Positions 22,533-32,733 of a stretch of 64,000 bases of DNA are shown here, piece by piece. A model generated the notes under the pieces. The model made no database searches. It worked only from the letters and a program-made list of their open reading frames with translations, and was not told the origin of the DNA. How positions within the stretch are numbered: the first letter of the stretch is position 1; each line of letters starts with the position of its first letter. Position numbers and translations under genes: made by a program. The DNA comes from Closterium sp. NIES-65 (Eukaryota; Streptophyta; Zygnematophyceae; Desmidiales; Closteriaceae): NCBI GenBank assembly GCA_948144175.1, contig CANXME010000875.1, positions 1,021,501-1,085,500 on the forward strand, in the 5' to 3' direction.

Positions 22533-23888
22533 TGTTTTGAGTCGACTCAAAACACACCACGTCACAGGGAAGGGAAGGGGGGCCTGTCCACACCACAGCA
22601 AGTTGTACGGAGGAAAGGCGATGGTTCTCCTACCAAAGGCTCAGCAGGTGCTTTTGGGGGAAGTGCACACACGATTGGGAATGGGGGGGAGAGGGGAAAG
22701 AGGAGGGGGAGGAGGTGAGGGAGGATTTGGAGAGGAAGAGGGGAGATGCTTGGGGATGCAAGTACACAGGTGCTACATACTGTTTACCTATGTCTGCCCA
22801 TGCGCTCTTCTCTCTACTCACTCTACAATACCCTGTACCAGTAGCAATAGGATGTGCCTTCGTGACATCGCCGATCCATGCAGGTGGTCAGTCTCTGCTC
22901 TCTCCCTCCTCTCTGCTCTCAAGCTACTATGCCCTATCCATGTAACGGTGACACACAAATGTGTTTTGTTGGTGTTGCCCAGCTGCCGCTCCATGCTGAG
23001 AGCAATGCCTTCCTCTCCACATCCTTGCTCCGCCCCAATGATGCCCACATCTCGTGATTTTGTACTGCAGAAGTAGAGAAGTGGAGAGCATTGGGGAGGA
23101 GAGAGGATACCTGAGATGGGAGAAGGAACTGAAAAGACTCCAATAAGGGAGGTGGAAGTGCACCACAGTTCTATCGACTGCGATGTAGAGAGGAAAGACA
23201 AGTGAGGAGCAGGAGAAGGAGCAAGGGGGGGAGGTTTTAAAATCTCTTTTTGTTCGAATTGCTGCAGTGCAGAAGAGTGTAAGACGGTTTGGATTGGTAA
23301 GAACAGGCCATACTGCATGCAGGCATTTAGCACACACACGGAGACACTGGATATGGAGTGAGAAGGCATATCCTACTTCCACCAGCAAAAGAACCTGATC
23401 GCACCATGCCTCTCATCATCCCTCAAAATCGAACTCCCTCTCCCTACTCCAGCTCGCCCGCCCATACCCACGCACGAACAAGGCTTATCCCCAACTCATC
23501 CGCACACACTCTCATACCACACAACCATACCCCATCCCCACCTCACCTCAACCCCCTCCCAACCCTCCCCTTTCACCCCACCACACCCCCACCTCACCCC
23601 CATCTCACCCCCATCTCACCCCTGACCTCACCCTGACCACACTCCCACCTTACTAGATGCCTCTCGCAGTGCGCTGCCTCAGTCTCAAGGGCGCCCTGCT
23701 CCCACTGCACGGCCTGAACCCTCTCCTGCACTGCTCCCCCCTGCCCCTCGCCCCCACCCACTCCCTCTCCGCATGCAGCTGCTCCCCCTCTTGCAACTTT
23801 GAGTCGACGCTCGACACAAACACACATAGAAACGACACAGCGACACCGACACTCATGGAGTAGCGAGTGTTGGCGCAACATGCACTCA

Positions 23889-23977
23889 CACACACACACG
23901 CAAGCACACGCGCGCGCGCACATGCACGCACGCACACACGCACGCGCGCGCGCGCGCGCACACACACACACACACAA
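23889..23977. repeat. Alternating CA/CG microsatellite
   Basis: Some 90 bp of nearly pure purine-pyrimidine alternation, including runs of CGCGCG. Such tracts readily take the Z form. Confidence 0.95.
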
Positions 23978-24030
23978 CAGGCCACATGCAGTGACGAATA
24001 TCAAAAAATTGTTTTAAGCCGCCTCAAAGA

Positions 24031-24455
24031 TGCATGCGAGCAGTGAGTACAGTTAAAGAGCAGCCTTAAAGGGCGAGTCCAGTTAAAGAGCAGCCTTAAA
24101 GGGCGAGTCCAGTTAAAGAGCAGCCCTAAAGGGCGAGTCTACTTAAAGAGCAGCCTTAAAGGGCGAGTCCAGTTAAAGAGCAGCCTTAAAGGGCGAGTCC
24201 AGTTAAAGAGCAGCCTTAAAGGGCGAGTCCAGTTAAAGAGCAGCCTTAAAGGGTGAGTCCAGTTAAAGAGCAGCCTTAAAGGGCGAGTCCAGTTAAAGAG
24301 CAGCCTTAAAGGGCGAGTCCAGTTAAAGAGCAGCATTAAAGGGCGAGTCCAGTTAAAGAGCAGCCTTAAAGTGCGAGTCCAGTTGAAGAGCAGCCTTAAA
24401 GGGCGAGTCCAGTTGAAGAGCAGCCTTATAGGGCGAGTCCAGTTAAAGGGTGAGT
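24031..24455. repeat. 30-bp minisatellite, about 14 copies
   Basis: Units of 30 bp around CCAGTTAAAGAGCAGCCTTA. The period is a multiple of three and the minus strand reads an open NWTRPLRLLF repeat, which I take as a by-product and not a protein. Confidence 0.95.
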
Positions 24456-24660
24456 CCAGTCTGGAAGGCCCATTGGGAGAAGTGGGAGCGGTGGACGTGG
24501 TGCATGAAGGCGGAGAGACGGAGCCATTGTGGTGCGAGGCGAGTAAAGCCAGCGGTAGGTAGTGGTTGCCGTGCCGGGCATCCACAGATTCTCAACTCCC
24601 CACCCCTGCATCGCTTCGGCTTGCCAGTTCGCGTCTTGTCATCCGGCAGGGTGTTGTTCT

Positions 24661-24722
24661 AGGTTGTGTGGTGTGGTGTGGTATGGTGTGGTATAGTGTG
24701 GTGTGGTGCAGTGTGGTGTGGT
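24661..24722. repeat. GTGTG-rich pentamer tract
   Basis: About 60 bp of gtgtg/gtatg pentamers. Confidence 0.8.
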
Positions 24723-26176
24723 GGGAACACAAAGGAGAGGGAGACGGAGAATCAAGAATAAGCAACTGCCAGTTACCCACAGATCCTCCACTTCCCGCCC
24801 CTCTGTATTACCTCCAATTGCAGCCCCCCCCCTTGAGATATGAGAATCTGCAGGGCATGATGGGACAAGGGCGAGGGAGGGACACTCGATAGGGGACAAG
24901 GTGTGGGAGGGATGATGCATGAGGTCGCACACCCATGCATGCACACGAAATGATCCACCCATCTGAGTCAACAGACACACATGCCAGCATGCATGCAGCG
25001 CACGGATCAAACGAGCTGTGACTGCTGGCTGAGGACACTGCTCACACACACGCACGCACACCCACACACGCATGCCAACATACAGCACAAACGGATTGAC
25101 ACCACACACAGGTGCAGCACTCACACTATGGGCTCTGATGGAATGGGCACTCCTGCAATGGGCTCTCACGGACGGTCACTCACGCGTGGGCACTCACGCA
25201 TAGGCACTCACGCAAGGGCACATACTGATGCGCACTCACTGGTTGAGCGCGCTGCGCACCACTTGTGCCCCATTATACACCACCTGATTCAATTGGTGGA
25301 TGACACCTAGGCACCTAGGCTCTGCAACTGTTGGGGGAGATGTGTGTGTGAGGGGGTAAGGATGACAGAATGAGAGGGGGAACACGAGGGAGTGGGAGGA
25401 AGTAAGAGGCGGGGAGAAAGGAGGGAAAGGGAAGGCGGGAGGAGGGGGAAGGAAAGACAGAAGAGGAAAGAAGGGATGACGAAGAAGATAAGAGAGGGGG
25501 AGAATGAGGGGGCAAGGCTTGAGAGGGTACATAGCACGTGATATCATTGACTGAGGCAGTACAAGGAGCGACTATCACATTACAGCTAGCACAGAACTGA
25601 ATGCTGCATCTCAGAGCAGCAATAACATGTGCATCACCCACATTGGCATCCACCGCCTTGGGATGAACGTGGGGACCTACCCAGCTTCTCAAGACAAATG
25701 CTCAAATAACCTCCTCTGCCAAGCCGTGGTGCCTCAGTAGGTCTCGGACCTCGAGCACTGTGGTCACAACGGCCTGCCGTATAGAGCAGAAGAGTAGGAG
25801 GGCAGGAGAGCAGGAGGGCAGGAGAGCAGGAGGGAAAGAAATCAGAAGAGCAGGCGAGCAGGAGAGCATGAGAGCAGGCGAACACGAGTAGAGGATGAGA
25901 GGAGGAATAAAATACCATGGATTGAGAAAACAAGTTTGAGGAGTGAATGAGACATCCTCCTAACGCTACCTTTGTTGAGAGCCCAGGTAGTACCAGCTAG
26001 TCAAGAGTGAAACTGGCGTTTCGCATTTCAATGAGATCTTGGAATCTGAGAGCTCTCAAGTATGGTGGTTTAGGGAGGGAGGAGACAGGTAGTTGTTTAA
26101 TCATTTGCAATAACCATTTGTTGCAACTAACAGTTATTGGAGGTTGGTCAAGTTGACAAAGGTCGAAGGAATCGAC

Positions 26177-26605
26177 CTAAGTTGCCAAAAACGCTAGAGA
26201 CCCTTTGCGTTTAGCGGATATACGCTGGCGTTTATACACTAAACGCTAAACACCAGCAAATACGCTACACGCTGGCAAATAGTTTTTTGGGGCAGCTTGA
26301 CCTAAAAAAAACGTGGAATAACACCCTAGATTCCCCCCTATAATAGCCCTGGCGGTAGGAGAGTATTATGTAGTAATGTGTGTAGGAGTTGCAATCTGAT
26401 TATGGGGTAAAAATATCACCTCTGAAACATAACACCCTAGATTCCCCCCTATAATAGCCCTGGCGGTTGTTTTTGCCCTGCCCAGGGACGTTTTTTCCCT
26501 GCCCGAAAAAGCGTACGTCCAAATCGCCCCGTAAGCGGATAGCTTATATACGCTAGCGTATATACGATACGCGTATATACGCTATAAGAGTATTTGGCAA
26601 CTTAG
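26177..26605. mobile_element. Non-autonomous hAT-type MITE
   Basis: Terminal inverted repeats CTAAGTTGCCAAA and its reverse complement enclose 429 bp with no coding capacity. The flanks GAATCGAC (26169-26176) and GAATGGAC (26606-26613) form an 8-bp target duplication with one mismatch. The inside has a direct repeat of about 40 bp (near 26310 and 26430) and TATACGC-rich subterminal motifs. Its first eight bases equal those of the hAT at 58974. It interrupts an LRR exon of the inverted receptor copy. Confidence 0.85.
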
Positions 26606-28263
26606 GAATGGACCTGTCAACGAATTTCGGGACAGAGAGGTGGTTGTGAAAGGGCTTGCATGGATGTCAAGGTGGGGACTGATGATAGGGTGGCCAGCCG
26701 TTAGACTTTGCTTAGAAGCTTTTATCTGATCTAACGTGCATGCATATGATGGCAGTAGAGTGTGTGTGCTCTCCTGTGACCAGAAGCTTGACGAGCCAGC
26801 TTGTTGCCAACTCGCCACAAGCCAGACTGTAACAAACAAACAAGCTCGTGTATAGCACAAACTGCTATTGTTACCCTCAGAGAGCCAGATCTCTTGATGT
26901 TCTTTTGCTGGCAAACGCAAACCTAACCAGATTGCAGGCTCCAGTAGGCAACCTGGTTGCAGGATGGATACGGTAGACAAACTGAACCAAGCCTAGTTGC
27001 GATGCGACAAGAATTGGAGTGGATTGCATTGGACCACACATCAAATCAGTGAGTAGAAGGAAGAGACGGTGGGGGGGGGGGCTGATTTTTTTTTTTGGGT
27101 TTTGGAAGGGATGAAGAAGCCCAAGGAGACAAAGGAATGTCACCAACGCTGCACCAACAGTTTCTGTGTTTGCTGTTGCAACAGCAAACCGCCAAGGCAA
27201 GCGCTGTAAGTAATTGTGCTAGCACTGTTACTCCATGCATGCAGTCTTCCATTCAGCTACCCATGCTAGGCTCGATAGTATTCACGTACAGGCGAGTCAG
27301 GCTGGTGAGACTCCCCAACGACTCTGGAAGGGGTCCCCTAATAGTCATGTACGTCAGCACCCTGACATTGCAAATGTGGGTTGGCAATACGCGCGGGGAA
27401 GAATGGGTACATAAGGGGAATTTCACAGCGGCTCTTGCTTTTGCAGGCGGTCAATTTGACCAGAGAAGATGGACTTTATATGTTTCACTGATTCTCAATG
27501 TGAAAAACCACGCTTTCTACATTCACACGCTGCCACAACGCATTTCAAGCAACAGGCTCGGGTGGGTCCGTGTTGAAGCACGGTTGAGGTCAGTGTTGAA
27601 GCACGGCCTATGCCAAGCCCCATCCCGCAGCCCGTCACGTTTGAAGCCAGCTCTGTCCAGATCTGTGGCACAAACTGCCAACGAATCGAAAACTGATGTG
27701 CGACTGGAGTAAACCGTGTGTTGCAGGCTAATCATGGGCCGGCCACCGGCCTGTCGCAGGCCTATAACAGCCTGTGATAGCGGGTCCCAGCGGCTGGTCA
27801 AAGGTTGAAGTCCCCGGAGTGGAGCACAGCAACCGATGCAAAGCGATTGCGTGTGAGCTTGGTACTGAGGAAAAAACTTCGGTGACCAGTCCTAGGTTGG
27901 GGCTGGAGTGAGAAAAACTAGTCAAAGTCCAGCCCCCGGAGGGATGGTTGGTCGGTGCCAAGGATCAAAAATACGACCGAAATATTGATTTTAGGGCCGT
28001 ATTATACGGTATCGTATTATACGGTCGTTTAAAACGGTTTAGTACGGTTAAATGTTATTTTTAAATTTCGATTAAAAATACGATCGTTTTTTTCGACCGA
28101 ATTTTTAGAACGGAGAAAGTGTACACCGAATTTCAACAATCATCCCCGTCAAGTTCGTTTTGGGGGATTTCGTGAGAAGTCTTGTGAGTCTCGCTCGAAT
28201 TTGGCCCGAGTCGCGCATGTCAGGAAAACGGCGTGGCGCGACATTTTGACATCTGACGAACGG

Positions 28264-28270
28264 TATAAAA
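28264..28270 (+). promoter_or_regulatory. TATA box of the hAT transposase
   Basis: TATAAAA within CGGTATAAAAGCGC, about 400 bp upstream of the transposase ATG and inside the element. Confidence 0.5.
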
Positions 28271-28664
28271 GCGCTTGCCCGTTTCGCTGAGTCGTTTGAG
28301 TAGTTCGCCGAATCGCGACGACACCAAATTTCCGAGGCGCGGAAATGTACACCATTGGCGAACCCCTTGAACCTTGGTACCCGTTTCGCGGAGTCGTTAG
28401 CACAACTCGCGCGCTGGGTTTATTTTTCGCCCCCAATCCTGACGCCTCGCACAATTGCGCGCGACACAATTCCAGCCAATAGTAATACGCCAATCCATCT
28501 CCCATCTCACGTCATCCATTCTTCAAACATCCCTCGACAAAGTAGTACAAAGAGATACATATTGGAGGAGGAAAATCCCATTCGACACATCCTCTCTCTG
28601 GCTGCCGTATCTCAGAACAACAATCTCTGACCCACGCTTTCTCAGCATAGTCTAGTGGAACGCC

Positions 28665-31067
28665 ATGGTGCGCCCCGCTTCTCAGTTTTGGGAGCACGTC
28701 ATTAAGATTAAGGATGACGAAGGCAACGTAGTCGGTGCTACCTGCATTCATTGCAATAATCCTGTGATGGCTAATGCGACTAGGATAGGCGAGCACATGT
28801 TCGGCACTAACAAGAGGGACAAGAACGTTGCGATGTGCAAGTCGGACTACGCTAAGCAGCTGCGGGCGACAGCCGATCAGGAGCGCTCGACCACAGAAAA
28901 TGCTACGGGAGGATCAACCCGTGCCTCCACGTCCTCGGTGGAGGCGCCGCCCGTGCGTCGCTCCCGGCAGCGAGATATCCGTGATATGACGGACCAAGTT
29001 GCGCATAATCGCCTTGATTACCTGTGGGCTGCTGCAGTTGCAGAGAACGACCTCGCCTTCAACGTCAGCAAGTCGAAATCGATCCAGGCGTTCGTTGACG
29101 CGGTGATCATGTACGCGAAACCGTACACCCTCCCAACCCCGTACAAGGTATCCGGCCCATTGCTGGACAAGCTGAAGGCGGACTCCGAGGACCTGCTGCG
29201 GCCGGTGAAGGAGAGCTGGAAGACCAGCGGGTGCTCGCTCTCCGTCGATGGATGGACGGACATCAAATCCCGCGGTTTTGTGTGTGTCATCGCGCAAAAT
29301 GACACCGCACCCGTCATCGTCGACATCGTTGACTCGAAGACCGTAAAAAAAACCGGGGACTACTTGGCAACGCTTATTCAGGGAGCGATCACCATTGTGG
29401 GGCCGAAGCATGTCGTCCAAGTCGTGATGGATAACGCTTCGAACAACAAAAACGCCGCCAGCAAGCTAAGCGCGGATTATCCCCATATCTTCTTCACCAA
29501 CTGCGCCGCCCACTGCCTCGACCTCATGCTGCACGACATCGGCAAGATCCCTGCGGTGAAACTCGTCCTTTCCCAAGTGCATCAGGTCGTGATGATGATC
29601 AAAGGCTCCGCCTCGGCCGTGGTCTTGTTCCGTGAGCTTTTTACCAAGCTCTCGTTGGTGCGGCCTGGTGCAACGAGATTTGGCACCCAGGTCATCATGC
29701 TCGGCAGGTTCCTTGAGGTGAAGCGCGCGTTGAGAGCGATGGTAATCAGCGAGGAATGGGAGGATGTAGCGGTGGCACGGACGGAGGAGGGGATGGAGGT
29801 TAGGAAGCTGCTTTTGGACGACGTTTTTTGGGACTGTGGGTCGGCCGTGCATCGCCTCATGACTCCCATCTACGAGGTTCTCCGCGCCGTCGACACACGG
29901 GCTCAAGTCATGGGGCAGCTGTACTGCCTCATGCTTGAAGCCACGGTGAAGACTAATGCGGCGGCTGAGACGGCTGGTGAGTGAGAGGGCTGAAAGTATT
30001 ACGCGATGGGTATTGATTGTTAATCTCTCCACCCACCCGCTCATGCTTCCTATCTAATTAGTGCTCTTTATTCACTGTGAGCAGCCGCACACTTCATCAA
30101 GCGGACGGGTCTACTGTTGCCTAAGGACAGGAGCACTTTCCTCACCTCCATCAAGGCGATCATTGCCAGGAGGTGGGACGCACAACTGCACAACCCCCTG
30201 CATGCCATCGGTTGGCTCCTCAACCCCCGTAACCAGTACATTGGGGAGGTAAGGAATGACAAGGAGATTAGGAAGGAGGTGGATGAGGTAATCCAGGCCC
30301 GGGGCGGAGATGTGCAGCAGCGCATAACGCTAGCTGCACAGGTGGCTCAGTTTCACCGAGGGGAGGGCAGGTTGGGCTCTGACGATGCCCGTTGGGCAGC
30401 AACTACCTTGGTGGAGGCGGGGCGCATGACGGAGGCGGAATGGTGGTTCCTATTTGGTGGGGAGGTGCAGGCGCTCCAAGACCTGGCTGTGACGTCTTTG
30501 TCACAGCCAGTCACCTCCTCCGAAGTGGAGAGGTACTGGTCGGCGCTGGCACGTGTGCAGAGGCGCGACCGGAACCGCCTCACGGCGAAGAAGATGACTG
30601 ACGTCACCTTCGTCGCCTTCACCCGGCGGGCCCGTGATGCCTTTGATCGAAAGGCAGCCCTGCGTTCCAAGCTCTATCAGGACCTGGGCAACGGCACCCT
30701 TAGGGAAGGGGCTGCCATCATCCCGGCCGAAGTGGAGGTGGAGGAAGGGGATGCGGAGGAGGAGGCACCCGTGGAGGAGGAATGCACCATTGATTGGTCG
30801 GAATTTGGGAGCATCGGCAAGAAGAGGAAAGGGAAGGCGGGTAAGTCATCTAAAGGGAAGAAGAGGGGGAAGGGCAACGGTGCATGCAAGGGAAAGGGGA
30901 AAGGAAAAGCAGGGGATGCGGAGGAGGAAGAGGAGGCGGAAGAGAGCGGTGGGGAGGAGGAAGAGCCTGCCCTAAATCCCAAGGGGCGATATGCCTGGGA
31001 TTGCAGCGACGGTTCAAGTGGGGAGGAGGAGGAGGAGGAAGAGGATGACGAGGAGTATGACGGTTAG
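28665..31067 (+). CDS. hAT transposase with BED-type zinc finger
   Basis: Two exons, 28665-29976 and 30085-31067, join across a GTGAGT...CAG intron of 108 nt to give 764 codons without a stop. Order of parts: a BED-like finger (CIHC with downstream His and Cys, first 60 residues), a catalytic RNase H-like core with the DUF659-type DGWTDIKSRG motif and MDNASNN, a helical insertion, then the C-terminal dimerisation region (WWFLFGG, SSEVERYWSALARVQ) and a very acidic, Lys/Glu-rich tail. The enzyme cuts and pastes the element at its terminal repeats. Length is normal for the superfamily. The acidic tail of about 150 residues is unusually long. Confidence 0.9.
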
Positions 31068-31489
31068 AGTGGGGAGGGAGGAGGAAGAGGATGACGAGGT
31101 GGTGGAGTAGAAGAATAGAAGGCAGCAGGGTGAGTATAGTGGGGTGGGGATGGACTTAGGAGGAGATATAGGCTAAAGGCCGGTACTTGCCTAGGTATGC
31201 ATAGGGGTAGCGGCAGAATTAGTGGACCTTAGCATGCCTGTTTCTCCTTATTGTAGGTTGTTATCGGTTTCCTAGTCTTTGTTGTAGCCATTTCAGTAGA
31301 TTCTGGAAAAAATCCGACTCAAAAAGGGCCAACAAAAAAACGACAATTTTTTTTGGAAAACCGAACGTATTATACCATCGAAAAAAACGCCCCGTATAAT
31401 ATGATAGCCGTATTTTTTATCCTTGGTCGGTGCTGAAGGGTCTGGGTCCAGTTCGAGTGCCTAACCCAATGCATACCCCATGCTTCGCT

Positions 31490-31660
31490 CGCATGCCCCA
31501 TGCTTCCCACCCATCCCATACCCTACTATACTTCACTCCATACCCCATGCTTCGCTCCCATACCCCATGCTTCACTTCCATACCCCATGCTTCGCTCCCA
31601 TACCCCATGCTTCGCTCCCATACCCCATGCTTCGTTCCCATACCCCATGCTTTGCTCCCG
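31490..31660. repeat. 20-bp minisatellite in the inverted copy
   Basis: About eight copies of a 20-bp unit containing CATACCCCATGCTTCGCTCC. It is the counterpart of the 11060-11275 array in the plus-strand gene but was amplified separately. Confidence 0.9.
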
Positions 31661-32733
31661 TGCGTCACCTACATTGCATCGATCATGCCTTGCGCGTTGC
31701 ACGTGATGTTCTGTGCATGTGGCGTCGGCCCATACGGCCCACACATGGCTCCTGCCTGCCACCCCTCGAACGTCCTCCCCCACGCCTCCTGCAGCACTGG
31801 CACTGGGCGCCGCAAGTTCGAAAGGCGCACCCAAGTGAGGGCGCAGCAGACGGGTGAGGGCAGGAGCCAGGCAGGGGCAGCAGAGAGGGTGGCAGGCAGC
31901 AGAGAGGGTGGTGGGCAGCAGAGAGGGTGGTGGGCAGCAGAGAGGGAGGTGGGCAGCAGAGAGGGGTGGACGGAGAGTTCGATAAGGATAAAATATCGTG
32001 GAGAAGACGAGGGGAGGGGAATGGGTGGAGCAACAATAAACCCATGAGCAGGAAGGGGTTGAAAACGGGAGGGAAGGGGGCAAGGGAGGGGGGAGGGGGG
32101 AGAAAAACCAGAGAAAGAGAGGGAAGCGAGAGACAGGATGTAACGAATGAGAGTCATGCAATGAGATGCACCCACGTCCCTCGCAACACAACCCTAGCCC
32201 ACTACACCGCCCCTGACTGTCGCTCCGCTTTTCAGATGCAAATGCGCTCCACGCCACAATAAGCCGAGCACACACTGGAAATGCAAACGGGAGGAAATCG
32301 ACAGCCCGTAGGGGGACGGAGGGAAGCGAGCCTGAAGCTGTGCCGTGGCGTTGCGGAGGTGGGCGACATGGTGCGAGGCACGGCGAAATGGTTGTAACAT
32401 AGTGCGACACCATGATGGTGACAGGAGGGACGAGAGACTGAAACGGAGGCGAAATAACGGACCTTGGGAGGGATCTATGACGGACTGGAGAGTCAGCAAA
32501 ACACATGAGGAGGCACAGCGTGAGCGCGCCGCCGCTTAGTTAACGTCTGAAGCAGCCCATCAGTAGGCCCCGTCGAACAGCCGCGACGCACCAACTGCGC
32601 CTTCGCAACCCTAACGCAAACCTTGCACAAACGAAAAATGCTTCGATCAGGGCGAGTCATTGTTTCTGTTTCACGGAAATTACATCAGTACAACTAAGTC
32701 AGGACGCTTCGGATGACAAACATCCAAACCAAG

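Larger units (their letters stand above)
21480..25800 (-). other. Scattered exon-like pieces, minus strand, gene unresolved
   Basis: Several short segments look like exons with proper borders on the minus strand: 25318-25255 (ending LNQ before GTGAGTG), about 24560-24465 (WLRLSAFMHHVHRSHFSQW), about 23735-23655 (VQERVQAVQWEQGALETEAA, before GTAAGG), about 21990-21922 (VRDREGEVKDPDEQLLKLQQ, between CTATCAG and GTACGT) and 21560-21490. Several are helical and charged, as in coiled-coil proteins. I cannot join them with confidence or name the product. The introns between would be full of minisatellites, as in the receptor kinase. A decayed gene is equally possible. Confidence 0.3.
27959..31425 (+). 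mobile_element. hAT DNA transposon, autonomous-looking
   Basis: The ends CAAGGATCAAAAATACG and, inverted, CAAGGATAAAAAATACG match at 16 of 17 bases. A perfect 8-bp target duplication GTCGGTGC flanks it (27951-27958 and 31426-31433). The subterminal DNA repeats CGTATTATACGG, a likely transposase binding word. One gene fills the interior. With an uninterrupted transposase and exact target duplication it looks young and possibly still mobile. It lies in an intron of the inverted receptor-kinase copy. Confidence 0.93.
26090..32500 (-). pseudogene. Inverted, broken copy of the receptor kinase 5' part
   Basis: Reading the minus strand, this matches the plus-strand gene from about 10250 to 12860. 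It has the upstream region (about 32500-31800), the N-cap exon ending at about 31677 (WGRTFEGWQAGAMCGPYGP), the LRR exon 27361-27290 (exactly 72 nt) and a second LRR exon at 26640-26140. That second exon is split by a MITE and has lost the acceptor AG present in the plus copy. Nothing downstream (later LRRs, membrane helix, kinase) is present. An intact-looking hAT (27959-31425) sits in the first long intron. The copy therefore arose by an inverted duplication and is dead as a receptor gene. Confidence 0.8.
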
